Below are positions 1 through 33,471 of a DNA stretch of 64,000 nt, one piece after another. The notes below the pieces were generated by a model, which did not search any database, had not been told where the DNA came from, and worked only from the letters and a program-made list of their open reading frames with translations. The DNA comes from Ligula intestinalis. Taxonomy: Eukaryota; Platyhelminthes; Cestoda; Diphyllobothriidea; Diphyllobothriidae. Position 1 is the stretch's first letter, and each line of letters opens with the position of its first letter. The DNA is taken from contig JAYGXS010000004.1 in the NCBI GenBank assembly GCA_036362985.1, forward strand, positions 4,038,742-4,102,741, written 5' to 3'. The position numbers and the translations under genes are program-made.

Positions 1-23879
<23,879 letters not shown>

Positions 23880-23910
23880 TGAGGAAACCACGTACAACAG
23901 GCGGCCGCGA

Positions 23911-23974
23911 AATTATAAAAGTGGTTACGATGCAAACTACTTGTCAGCGGCGCGGCGTGTTCAGTTTTTATTGG
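23911..23974 (-). promoter_or_regulatory. Possible SERCA core promoter (TATA and CCAAT)
   Basis: On the coding strand a TTTATAATT box (23911-23919) lies 32 nt before the ATG, and a CCAAT motif (23970-23974) about 50 nt further upstream. The spacing would give an extremely short leader, so the real start site may be elsewhere. No splice acceptor was seen between here and the ATG. Confidence 0.3.
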
Positions 23975-24479
23975 ACGCTCAATTCAGAATTACAATGTGT
24001 GGATCAGCATAACTAAATTCTACGCGTTGGTGATCTTATCCACTTATTTTCTCAAACTAAGAAGAATAGTCAGGTAAATTCTCTCTTTTCTTTCTATCTT
24101 AGCAAGGCTTGCAGCAAAATTCGATCGATTTCTTATGTCCATAAATTAATCACCAATTTCGAAGAGGAGAACATGGTCGACAGTAATGCAAAGGAAGGAA
24201 GGAAGTTTAAGCGAAGGAAGTTTCAGCGAGGTTATTGTCTACATTCCTAAGTTATTTTACACACCCACTGCGTCGAGTGATATGCAATACAGACAGTAAG
24301 CCATGCGGTTTTGAGAGCTGGTTCGGCTTACAAGTATAATTTTACATTCCTTCTCATTGAATAGTAAAGGCCAATACTTCTACCACCCTTTGCATTTTTT
24401 TAGGTTTCTACTCCGATGCTTTTCCTCAGCGGAAGTAAGACGGCGCTCTAAACCTTTGTATAATCAGAACTTATGGCGA

Positions 24480-25450
24480 CAACACAATCCAGTTCATTTT
24501 TGAAGGAAATTGCCTGAGATTAGTTGTAGTAGCGAGTTGGAAAATTCGTTACACATGAGAGCGCAGTCCAAACCACGCCCGATACAGAAGGTTTGTATCA
24601 AGTCTCCGCGTAACCGCCTATAACTCAGAGAATATAGATTAAGATTATTAAGGTGGATCTCATATGATAGTGCACCGTGGCCTCTTACTAATTTTATAGC
24701 CCGCCGCTGCACTTTTTTCGAGTACGTTATAATACTGCCGCAGCCTCCAGGCTTGAATCACTTATTCGATATTTGGCCTTATGAAAGTAACGAAGATCTT
24801 CGAGAAACATTCTTCATCAATAATAGTGTATACCCGCTTGCTGGTGTACAATATTTAATTAGCAGCTTTAGACGTGTTTCGATATTGTGGAGAACGTTTG
24901 AGTAAGTCCGTGATCCAGATGCCCAGATCTTTCTGTCTTTCTGATTTTTATAATGAGATTATCTTCCGCTAGTAGGCTCGCGTATCAGTGACCGGATTAC
25001 GGTTACACAGGCGTAGCAGAGTGGGTTTGTTCGAATTGAAGGGCATGAACCATCTGCCTGACGAATGTGTTATTCGACAAACATTTTCCTGGACATCATC
25101 TTAATTGGCAGCACTCTCGATGAACTTCCATAGTTTTACATCATCTGCAAATATTGCACCTTCACAGTCCAATTCCTGCACATAATCATTAACGAACAAA
25201 GGCAAGAGGGCCGGTCCGAGTACTGAAACTTGAGGGAATCCACTCTTAATGTCTGTCGCCCTTGATTGTTGTCGTCGTAAAAGCACAATTTGGGAACGAC
25301 TTACGATGAAATTCTTAAGAGTTTTGCCTCCAAAACTCATCATGCTCAAGTTGTGGAATTTGGAATTAATATTTGTTAGCGCCAAAAGGGCACTATCTAT
25401 ATGCAGGCACTAATCTGTGTAGGAATCTTTGGTGTGGAGCGCTGTCGAGG
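24480..25450 (-). mobile_element. Decayed LINE A (CR1-like) fragment
   Basis: The minus strand shows RT remnants SGFPQVSVLGPALLPLFVND and GAIFADDVKLWKFIES (matching [20 protein letters not shown] and FADDVKLWRAI of the copy at 38030-38590) and the C-terminal block QRRAIKLVRGHGALSYE, RRLRGDLIQTF. Many frameshifts and stops. Lies upstream of the SERCA start. Confidence 0.75.
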
Positions 25451-26369
25451 GCCTTCCGAAATAATCATTTATATATATAGAGTCTAAAGTGCCCTTTAAT
25501 TACAAACTTACTGCTGTGATAATAATAAATATAAGATTGGTAATCACAGCTGCAAGAAAGCAACTGCATAAACAACAGGAATGAGTAGTATGTTGACCAT
25601 ATTAAGTCAGATCCGACTTACACTTGACACTTTTTAAAATAATATTCAACAATATTAGTTAACTATAGTGAACTTAAAAAGAAGCAGGGAAAAAACGCCC
25701 ATATCGTTGGCAGTGTTCGGCGAGCTAATGATTTCCGGAAAAATTTAGGAGAAAAAACTTCTTAAATCGGTGCTTAGATTGATATGGTATGATATGATGC
25801 AATGAGACGGGATCGTGATTTTTAGCATTCCGAAGGCTTCTTGTCGTGAAGAAAAATCATACAGCGTCCTGGGGATGATTCAAGAGGAGCTCATCAGAGA
25901 CAACTGGGTCGGAACGAGGAGGGGATCATAAAAGTAACGAGAACATCGCCGAGGTGCGAGCAAGCAGAATATTGAGTCCACCGTCAACTTCGCGACAAAA
26001 AAGGACGCGCGATAATCATAAATAGTGACGAAAAAGACTACCGTCAGGGTTGCAAAATAGAGAAGAGTTCGCATAATTTGGAAATAATGCTTCAGTCTGC
26101 AGAGGCAAATGTAAACATATTTGGAGACCAATTTACTATGTTGGGAAGATCCTCAAATACCAGGAGTACCTATTCAAAGTCTACAATTTGCGTGTTTAGG
26201 AAGGAAGGAAGAAGACAATAAGCACACCATTTCCTCCAGATTTAAATGTTTACATATTTTGCCTTCAAATATATGTGATGTAGACGACGCCCCAATTTTG
26301 AGTGGAAGATTATTCCAGATGAAAATATATTTTGCGAAAATTCCCACTGAAAAAGTCAGAAGATGAATT

Positions 26370-26415
26370 GGCGAACATACGTTTGTTTTCGATAATTCTC
26401 ATCAGGCCTTTGCAT
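26370..26415 (-). ncRNA. Hammerhead ribozyme, well preserved core
   Basis: Minus strand: stem I GGC/GCC followed by an internal loop and ATG/CAT pairing; core CTGATGA (26399-26405); stem II GA/TC with ATTA loop; GAAA (26387-26390); stem III of 4 bp (AACA/TGTT) with loop AACGTA; cleavage triplet TTC ending at 26373. All conserved core positions are present. Type I topology as in Penelope elements. Confidence 0.7.
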
Positions 26416-26523
26416 TTATATGGTAATTAAGCAAATGAAAAATTCGGGTTGGTAGAAAAATAGAACTGTTGTCAGGATAAGGGGAATGGGGGGAAGGAAA
26501 GGGGGGTCAAAATACGTTCAGCA

Positions 26524-26820
26524 TTAAGGGGAACTTGTAGTCGGCTGAGGTGTTAAGCAGCTGGCTGTTGGATTAGCAGCTTTTGACCATGGCGAATGCG
26601 GCGCTGCGACGAAGTTCTTTTGAGCGCACAGGATCGATCGGCGTAGCTTGATGGCGGCCACTTCTTCCGTAGCCAACAGACATTGTCCAAGAAATGTTGG
26701 GTAGCTTGAAGGTACCTTGTAGATAACTCGGAACGCCTCTTTGGCATCCACGCGATGGTCAGAGTCTACCAGATGCGCTTGAATGGAACTGTTGACATCC
26801 TTTATTTGGCCCTTTACCAT
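26524..26820 (-). pseudogene. Penelope-like element, C-terminal GIY-YIG endonuclease fragment
   Basis: Reads SSIQAHLVDSDHRVD, AFRVIYKVPSSYPTFLGQ, LLATEEVAAIKLRRSILC, QKNFV. This resembles the end of the GIY-YIG endonuclease of Penelope-like retroelements (S-x-I-x-x-H...H, then E-A-x-x-I-x-x). The GIY and YIG segments themselves are absent, so the assignment rests on this C-terminal pattern plus the hammerheads. Confidence 0.55.
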
Positions 26821-26878
26821 ATAAATGTAAAGACCTTATGAGAATTATCGAAAACAAACTTATATTCGCCAATTCAAC
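26815..26878 (+). ncRNA. Mutated hammerhead copy in inverted orientation
   Basis: Same sequence as 26370-26415 but on the + strand. The core reads CTTATGA, losing the essential G5, and stem III has one broken pair, so it should be inactive. Confidence 0.6.
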
Positions 26879-27444
26879 TTCTGAAAGTACATTTGGAGGC
26901 CAAAAAACGAGAATGGTTGGATGTGGAGATAATGTGTGGTAAAATTGCCATGGTGAATTTACGAGTGGTGTAAGGTCGGTTTACCGGAGTAAGAGCGTTA
27001 ATTTTTGGGAGATTAGGGCTATTGTTAACGCGAAACCGGAAACATGTACCGGCTTCGTGTCTTCTCACCTACGGAAATTTATTGTTCGCTGACTAGCATC
27101 TATCTGTATAAGAGATGATGAATCCAGAAAAAGAAAACAACTTACTAATGAAAACTCTCTCTACCTATTCCACCCTACTGCAGTCAGACGAATTCATAAA
27201 AACTAAAAGGGGACAACAGTATTCTAAGATGGAGAGAACAAATATGCAGTACTGTTTTATCTTTATTTCCCAAAGGAGGAATTTATGTGATATATGACTA
27301 CATATCTGTGCGGCCTTTGTAGAAATTCGATCTTATATGAGGCGATTATGCAACCTAATTCGTGTAAGTTAGACCCGAATCCTTTGTCGTAGATCGTTCT
27401 GACAGTGGACTCTTTTTGAAGATAATGGGTCCGGAAAGCTTTGC

Positions 27445-27995
27445 GGAATAAATAAATACATTGTATATTTAAGGCCAAAGGGGCACTTTCATCACAAACT
27501 TTGTGCTATCGTGCAAATAAGAAAATAAAAATAGCTTCGATTAGCAACGAACTCTTATAAAATAATTATCTGGGCATTAAAAAATTCCTACATCGGTGGA
27601 TGAGTTCAGAGAGCCACCGATTTCCAAAAAAGATGTAGGAGTAAAAACTGACTTAATAGATAGCATAGTATGACATGATGCAGTTAGATTGGATCCTGCT
27701 GTTGAGGGTTCAGGACGCTTATTGACTTTGGAAGAATAATATAGCGGTAAATTAAGAAGGGGTCATCCGGGACAACAGGAGAAGACGGTAGAAGTCAAGC
27801 CAACATCACCAAGATGCGACCCACCAGACTCAATAGTCCACTGACAAGTTGGCGACCACGCGATAACCATCAATAGCGACCTCGAAGATCACCGCTAAGG
27901 TTGCAAAAGGGAGAAGAGCTTGCAGCGTTTGGAAGTGATGCTTGACTTTGCAGAGGAAAATGCAAACGGATTTAAAAACCATTTTACTATCCTGA
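27445..27995 (-). mobile_element. LINE B 3' UTR fragment, decayed
   Basis: Starts (3' end) with AATAAATAAATAC, then AAGGCC...GGCAC hairpin remnant and aligns with the LINE B 3' UTR. Directly follows the 25460-27440 copy in the same orientation. Confidence 0.65.
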
Positions 27996-28009
27996 AGAAG
28001 AAGAAGAAG

Positions 28010-28735
28010 AGAATATTGCCTTAAATAAATAAATTTTATATTTGAGGCCCGGAGGGCCTCGCCATTGCAAACTTAGTGCTGTGGAAAAATAAATACAAAG
28101 TTGATAAATGCTGCTCTCCATGAAACAACCACATAGACAGCGGGAGCGCTTAGTAGTGTTGGTAGATTAATTCATATTCACAAACATATCGCCGTTTTAA
28201 ACTAGTAGTCAACGCATGGTGAACTAAGAAGGAAGCAGTGAAAAAAACTCCTACCATTAAAGCTGGGGCGGAGTTCAGCGAACCCCCGCTTAAAATAACA
28301 AAACGTAGGAGAAAAAAAACTGCTTCAACAAAATTAAGGGGGTTGGTTGAGAGGATTGATTGTAGTGCAGATGAGACAGGACTGTTGATGAGAACGAATG
28401 AGGGTTGGAAACGCTTCTTGTCATTGGAGAAATCATATAACAGCAGAGGCTGTCGTTCACCATTGTTACACCGCCCGACTGGCTTCATGATCAACCATCA
28501 GGGAGGTGAAACCAGAGGAGGCCAGCGCGGACAACAGGGTCGACAAGAGAGTGAACGGCAGAGGTCACGTGATCACTAACGAAACGCCGGAGATGTGAAC
28601 TTGTAGACTGCGGAGTTAAGCGACGAGGTGGCGAAAATAGCAGAACCGCAACGAGAAAGACTAAGGACCATCCCTTGTTGCGGAACAGACAAACTGAGAC
28701 CAGTTTGAAAAATTGATGGTATCTAGAAGGGGCTG
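28010..28735 (-). mobile_element. LINE B 3' UTR fragment, young copy
   Basis: Nearly the same sequence as 42185-42860: TAAATAAATAAATTTTATAT tail, the GAGGCCC-GGA-GGGCCTC hairpin at 28044-28060, and the long 3' UTR. 5'-truncated insertion in minus orientation. Confidence 0.85.
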
Positions 28736-28740
28736 AAATC

Positions 28741-28878
28741 TGGATTTGGAATTCGGAATTTGGAATTTATATTTTTCAGCGCCGGTACGGCACGATCTGT
28801 ACAAAATTAATTTCGAAAATATAAAAATTCAAAAAAATAATTTGACAATATGTGCAAGTAGACGTAGAAAGTCGAAAT
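28741..28878 (-). mobile_element. 3' end of a LINE C-like element, cut by assembly gap
   Basis: Shares about 120 bp with 37365-37490: TTTATATTTTTCAGCGCC, TACGGCAC, AATTCAAAAAA and AGTAGACGTAGAAAGTCG. The 3' tail is a short ATTCCAAA-type repeat. It ends at the N run. Confidence 0.7.
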
Positions 28879-28978
28879 NNNNNNNNNNNNNNNNNNNNNN
28901 NNNNNNNNNNNNNNNNNNNNNNNNNNNNNNNNNNNNNNNNNNNNNNNNNNNNNNNNNNNNNNNNNNNNNNNNNNNNNN
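28879..28978. other. Assembly gap (100 N)
   Basis: Exactly 100 N, the usual placeholder for a gap of unknown size. The missing part includes the rest of the LINE A copy 1 reverse transcriptase. Confidence 0.98.
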
Positions 28979-30550
28979 TTAGTGCTAGTGCAGGAATTTT
29001 GTCCGGCCCAGGTGATTTGGCAGGCTTAAGTTGGAGTAATTCGGCCCTGACAGTGTTGTGTGAAAACTCTAGGTCCTCTATTTTGGGCAATAAGGAGGAG
29101 GGTAAGGGTGCAGTTATCGGTTGATGAGCGGACGGACCGTCAGCAAAAGTTGTAGGTTCTCGGGTGTAGACGGATTCAAAGAAATCGGAGAGGAGGGAGG
29201 CTTTCAGCTGGTCTTCGGTCACCAGTTGTCCATCGGCTGATCTAAGGGCAGGGATCAGTTCCTGAGATCTCTTCGTGCTTCGTATGTAACCATACAAGAT
29301 CTTGGGGTGTTCCAGCGACTTATGTAATATGTTCAACTCGTATTTCTTGCGCAGTTTAGTAGCTTCTCTTTTACAAATGTTACGTTGTTGCTTATACTCC
29401 CGTAAGTGTTTACCGGAGCCGGTTAGTCTGTAGCGTCTCCAGAAGCGGTTTCTTTTTTTGAAAGCGGCCTGCAAGTTTGAGTTCATCCACTTCGGGCGAT
29501 TCGTACTTGTCTTTCTTCTGAAGGGACAGTTGAGACAGAGAGTCCTTTTCAACGTCGAGCTAAAGGTCATCCACTGTTCATTTGCCCCACCTTGGAGATC
29601 TGTTTCCCATGATACCTCTGACATTTCTCTTCTCATAAGTGGGTAGTCGCCCTTCCAAATGTTACTTTCCCATGTGTCGGAGGAGTAGGGTTTGGAGAAC
29701 AGCGAATACTCGAAATACAGCATAATATGGTCGCTTGACCCTAATGGTGGTCGATCCTGCAGGTCAATCACAGTTTCCTCCTCTCGTGTAAAGATAAGGT
29801 CGAGACAGTTCGACTGTTGTCCTTCCCTAGCCCGCGTTCCAAACGCGATGGTTTGGCAGAGCAGTTTGGCTGTGGCCCATTGTAGTAATTTGTGATTGAA
29901 GTTGTCTTGAAGACCCTGTGCAGTCCATGTCTGCCAGTCAACACCAGGAGCGTTAAAGTCCCCAACGATTAGGATGTCTTTTTTCTCACTAACCCTATAC
30001 AATTCTGCTATGAGGATAGTGTCTTGGTCATGAGAATGGTTTGGCGGGCGGTATGTCACCGAAAGCGTCAGTGGCGTGGCGTACTTAGCAGATATAGTAA
30101 TATTTAGCATTTCCACATCTCGTGCTGGGACCGGTACTTCAGCCGTGGCTGTCAGCTTGCAAGTGACATAGACTATAAGCCCTCCTCCCCTAGTTTTTCT
30201 GTCTTTCCTGAAAAGCTGATATCCTCTAAGTGATAATTCAGAATCAGCGATATCTTTTGAAAGCCAGGTTTCAGTTAAAGCCATGATGTCTGGTTTCACC
30301 TCCTCGACCAAGTTTTTTAGTTCGTCCAGCTTGTTAAACAAGCTTTGTACATTTGCGGTTAGGACCTTTAGTGACAGTTTACTCCGTGAGGCCCAACCCT
30401 CATCGTGACAGGTTTTGGCCAGAGGAAGGGCTCCTTGACTTGTATTATTTGCCCATCTTTTATTTTCAGGCCCTTTGCCCCGCTTTCGGTCCTCTCTCTC
30501 AATTCTATCCTTAGTTGCCTCATTTTCATCCGCTCCCTCGGCTCGTATTC
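28979..30550 (-). CDS. LINE A ORF2, endonuclease and start of reverse transcriptase (partial)
   Basis: Apurinic-type endonuclease: KVLTANVQSLFNKLDEL, DIMALTETWLSKDI, GGGLIVYV, TYRPP, ILIVGDFNAPGVDW, NCLDLIFT and GSSDHIMLYFEYS, so all catalytic blocks are present. Then the linker WMNSNLQAAFKKRNRFWRRY and the RT start LLQLKPAKSPGPDKIPALAL, after which the gap begins. The frame is open back to the ORF1 stop but has no early ATG; see the finding on the ORF1/ORF2 junction. Confidence 0.85.
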
Positions 30551-30553
30551 TGG

Positions 30554-31795
30554 CTAAAAAAACACTTGCTTGTGCGAATTTCGTAAGGCCATTTTTCCTT
30601 TTAGCAATTTTGATGCCAAGCCTTCGTTATCAAATATAACTTTGAGAGGCCTTGGGTTTGTTTGTAGGTCGCGGCCTAGGTCTGCTTTACCCAGACGGAA
30701 GGCTTTATTGACGGTATAGGTTTCCCCATTCTTTAGGACAGCGCTGACGTATTCGTGTATTCGATCATAGTCGTGTGCAACTCGTTCCGTTGTACTGTCA
30801 AACGTGGACTCAGGAGCACCTTGTATGATAATGTTGTTTTCCCGATTTATGGACGACTTCTGTAATACCTTACCTGTAGTTCCGTTTGACTCGTCTTGAA
30901 CAACTATGCAGTTTTGTCGGTCAAGGGAAACCCGTGATGTATTTCCAGTCTTACTGCTATCGGAAGACCCCGAGATGTTGTTAGGAATAGTTTTTGACTT
31001 TGCGTTTCCACTACCATCACCAGAGATAGGCTTCTTTTGGAGTCTGGGATGGCACCGATCAGGTCTGGCTTCCTGCTGCCCCCCTTCTACATTTTTGGTT
31101 TCCTTCTGTGATTTGTATGCAGCCTTAGCATACCCACTAGGAGTGGTTGATGTGCTGGGTACATTTTGCACTTTCGGTCCGGAAAATGAGCCTATAATTA
31201 GCGGGGTTTGTAATTCGGAAAGTTCCTCATGTGCTGAGATTGGGCGCAGAGTATTAGTCCCGCAGACCGTTAGAGATGTTTCTGTAGAATCTTGATCACG
31301 GCGCTCCTCGTCGAGGACAACTTGACCATTTATGTTACTTGCCTGATCATTTTTGTGCGCAGACGCTTCGGCGAGAGATGCTGCTGCTGCGTACGTTAGG
31401 TCCCCTCCCTTAAGTTCATGCATCACCAGTGTTTCCTCGTGAGGGTGAAATCGAGAAAATTTCTTCAGCTCTTCCAGCTCCACTCTAAGACTATTAACCA
31501 CTTCCTCAAGGTTCTTAAATTTGTTAAGAAGGGTAAAATATGATAGGCAGGCTTCATCTTTATGAGTTGCCTCCCTTAAACATTTAAAACTTTTAGTTCG
31601 CTTGGCAGGAGGACTTTTCAATAAGCTTCGTGACCGATATTTCGTATTTGATGACTGAATTTGATCCTTACGGCTATACGCTTCTATAGCTCCATCGGTT
31701 AGCCATTCGACTTCCACCCGAGGTATCTGCTGTTCGATTCCCAGCCCCGCTGGCAGTTTTGTAGAATTATCGAGAGCAATAGTTTCTACGTCCAT
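30554..31795 (-). CDS. LINE A ORF1 protein, intact
   Basis: 413 codons from ATG (MDVETIALDN) to TAG. ORF1 proteins of CR1-like elements bind RNA and act as chaperones in the retrotransposition particle. Visible: a leucine-rich heptad stretch (LLNKFKNLEEVVNSLRVELE) suggesting a coiled coil near residue 95, a long S/T/K-rich low-complexity middle, and a C-terminal segment VNKAFRLGKADLG, PRPLKVIFDNEGLASKLLKG resembling the RRM-like/CTD portion. No zinc knuckle was seen. An upstream in-frame TTG was ignored in favour of ATG. The paralogue at 40601-41248 is shorter and damaged. Confidence 0.75.
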   Translation of the reverse strand: MDVETIALDNSTKLPAGLGIEQQIPRVEVEWLTDGAIEAYSRKDQIQSSNTKYRSRSLLKSPPAKRTKSFKCLREATHKDEACLSYFTLLNKFKNLEEVVNSLRVELEELKKFSRFHPHEETLVMHELKGGDLTYAAAASLAEASAHKNDQASNINGQVVLDEERRDQDSTETSLTVCGTNTLRPISAHEELSELQTPLIIGSFSGPKVQNVPSTSTTPSGYAKAAYKSQKETKNVEGGQQEARPDRCHPRLQKKPISGDGSGNAKSKTIPNNISGSSDSSKTGNTSRVSLDRQNCIVVQDESNGTTGKVLQKSSINRENNIIIQGAPESTFDSTTERVAHDYDRIHEYVSAVLKNGETYTVNKAFRLGKADLGRDLQTNPRPLKVIFDNEGLASKLLKGKMALRNSHKQVFF

Positions 31796-31997
31796 TTTAG
31801 TCGTAAACGAAACGATTAAATTCAAAATTTTAAATTTGCCTTTGTGACTGTGACGTAGTGTGTTGACTGATATTCAAAATAAGGAAAATCTTCCGACGGT
31901 GTGTAGAGTATTGCAAATATTTGAAGCAGACTGAGAAAACAATACGCCTAATTGCTTAGAAGCACTTTCAAATATATATGAACAATATGCAGGATAT

Positions 31998-32480
31998 TCA
32001 GGAACGACTCAGCCGTTTGTTATCTTCCTGTTGTATAGGCTTAATTTGTGTTTGGGAAGGCTGCATGCTCGCGGTTGAGTTCCGGATCCCACCCTTTCGA
32101 CGACCTGAATTGGGTGATTTAATATAAGGTTTGGGAGGACTCTGATCGAGTATTGAAGCTGTTGGTCGACTTGACGTAGAGGGCTTTTCGGAATTTCTAG
32201 GAGGGCTACCAGAATTACTAGCTATGGCAACTGGCGAAGCATCTAAGTTGGAAGTAGACGGGGATGTCTGGTGACTTGAGGGGGATGAGACATTTGCTGT
32301 ACTGGGGAGCAGTAATCTAGGTTTGCCAGAAATAAGAGTACATGGGGCAGATGTCATATGTCTCAGTATGCAAGGTGGGATTCTATCCGTTCCAAATGAT
32401 GTGGAATTAGACAGCTGGCGGATAGCTTTCTTGAAAGTTTTTTCATTAAACAATATCGCTTTTAATACGAGCGCCGTCAT
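31998..32480 (-). pseudogene. Chimeric LINE C fragment: RT start plus S/P-rich segment
   Basis: One open frame joins an RT-0/1 segment (KAIRQLSNSTSFGTDRIPP) to a serine/proline-rich stretch (SSPSSHQTSPSTSNLDASPV) without RT homology. Probably the scar of a deletion or recombination between elements. Confidence 0.45.
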
Positions 32481-33471
32481 TTCTGTTGGTTGGGGATCGG
32501 TTTTTTCTTGACTGAATAGTTGGTTGAGAAATACTCGTTAAAAAGATTTGCTATTTGATCGCCATTTGTTATTACTATTCCTTGGACATCAAGCATGATC
32601 TGGGGGCCTTGCTTTTGATGATTATTTATTTTTTTCCGGAAGATTTGGGCTGTCCCTTCTGGGGACTCGATTGCCCGATGTTCTGCTTCTTTGGTCTTAT
32701 TTGTTTCAATGTTCTGGGCTAACTCGTGAACCTCTGTAATGCGTCTGAGCGTGGATATATAATTAATACATGGGTTGTGGAGTTGTTTTTTAAGTTTTTT
32801 TAGCCGTTTGGAAAGGAAGTTTGGGATTAGTGATTTCGTATATGGGGATCTCTCGTCAATTAGGATATCGCGAATTAAATTAAGGGTGGCATATAATATG
32901 TTTACAGCTTCTAGAGGGGATGTCGTTAGGAGGAAAGAACTTCAATCTAATGGCCTTATGTAGTTATTCATAGATTCAATGTCAAGATTTTTCGGGTTTA
33001 TAGAAGTGTAACTAGGATCAGGTCTTATTTTAATGTTAAGAGGGAGCACTTTTATTATTGCTTTATGATCACTATCAAAAGTTAAGCTGTCGTAGTGCGT
33101 ATATAAGGGCCAGATGTCATTGGTGAGAATAAAATCGAGTATATTGTTTCCTCTAGTTGGTTTATTTATTATTTGTGTCCAGTTATAAAAGACAATTCAT
33201 CATGTCTAGATGAGGCTGATAGTTCTGCCCAGTTTATTTCCTGACGGTTTAAGTCTCCTGCAATTATCTTATATTCTGTTTGGATATTTGATATAGTATC
33301 TAGTAGATTTGTAAGGCCCGTATCGTTATTAATATATTCCGGAGGTGTGTAGGAACATCCAATTAGAATGCTTTTAAAGGTCTTGGATGTTATTATAGCG
33401 AAGCACGCTTCGCCATTGAACGTTTTTTGTAGAACCTCAAAGTCACTCTGTTCTATGGTAGATCTAATGTA

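Larger units (their letters stand above)
26365..26878 (-). mobile_element. Penelope-like element relic with GIY-YIG end and inverted hammerhead-bearing termini
   Basis: About 60 bp at each end form an inverted repeat (26365-26424 and 26815-26878), each containing a hammerhead motif. Between them the minus strand encodes a short open segment ending the endonuclease. The unit is 5'-truncated and lies within an older LINE B copy; roughly 15 bp around both junctions resemble each other and may be the target duplication. Confidence 0.65.
25460..27440 (-). mobile_element. Decayed LINE B 3' fragment, interrupted by a Penelope-like element
   Basis: Sequence from 25460 to 26360 and again from 26880 to 27440 aligns by eye with the 3' part of the LINE B copy at 42190-43700, including translated NNSPNLPKINALTPVNRPYT. 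The break at about 26360-26880 is the Penelope relic. Minus orientation with its 3' end near 25460. Confidence 0.7.
28979..31990 (-). mobile_element. LINE A copy 1 (CR1-like non-LTR retrotransposon), 3' part lost in gap
   Basis: Two open frames in order ORF1 (30554-31795) then ORF2 (28979-30550), as in CR1-clade LINEs. Both are open over their visible length, making this the best preserved autonomous element in the window. The region 31796-31990 would be its 5' UTR. Confidence 0.85.

Noticed and set aside
28238..28579. Plus-strand 113-codon frame as a host gene
   Set aside because: It lies in the LINE B 3' UTR, antisense, and recurs at 42433-42798 because the repeat does. Kept only as a finding.
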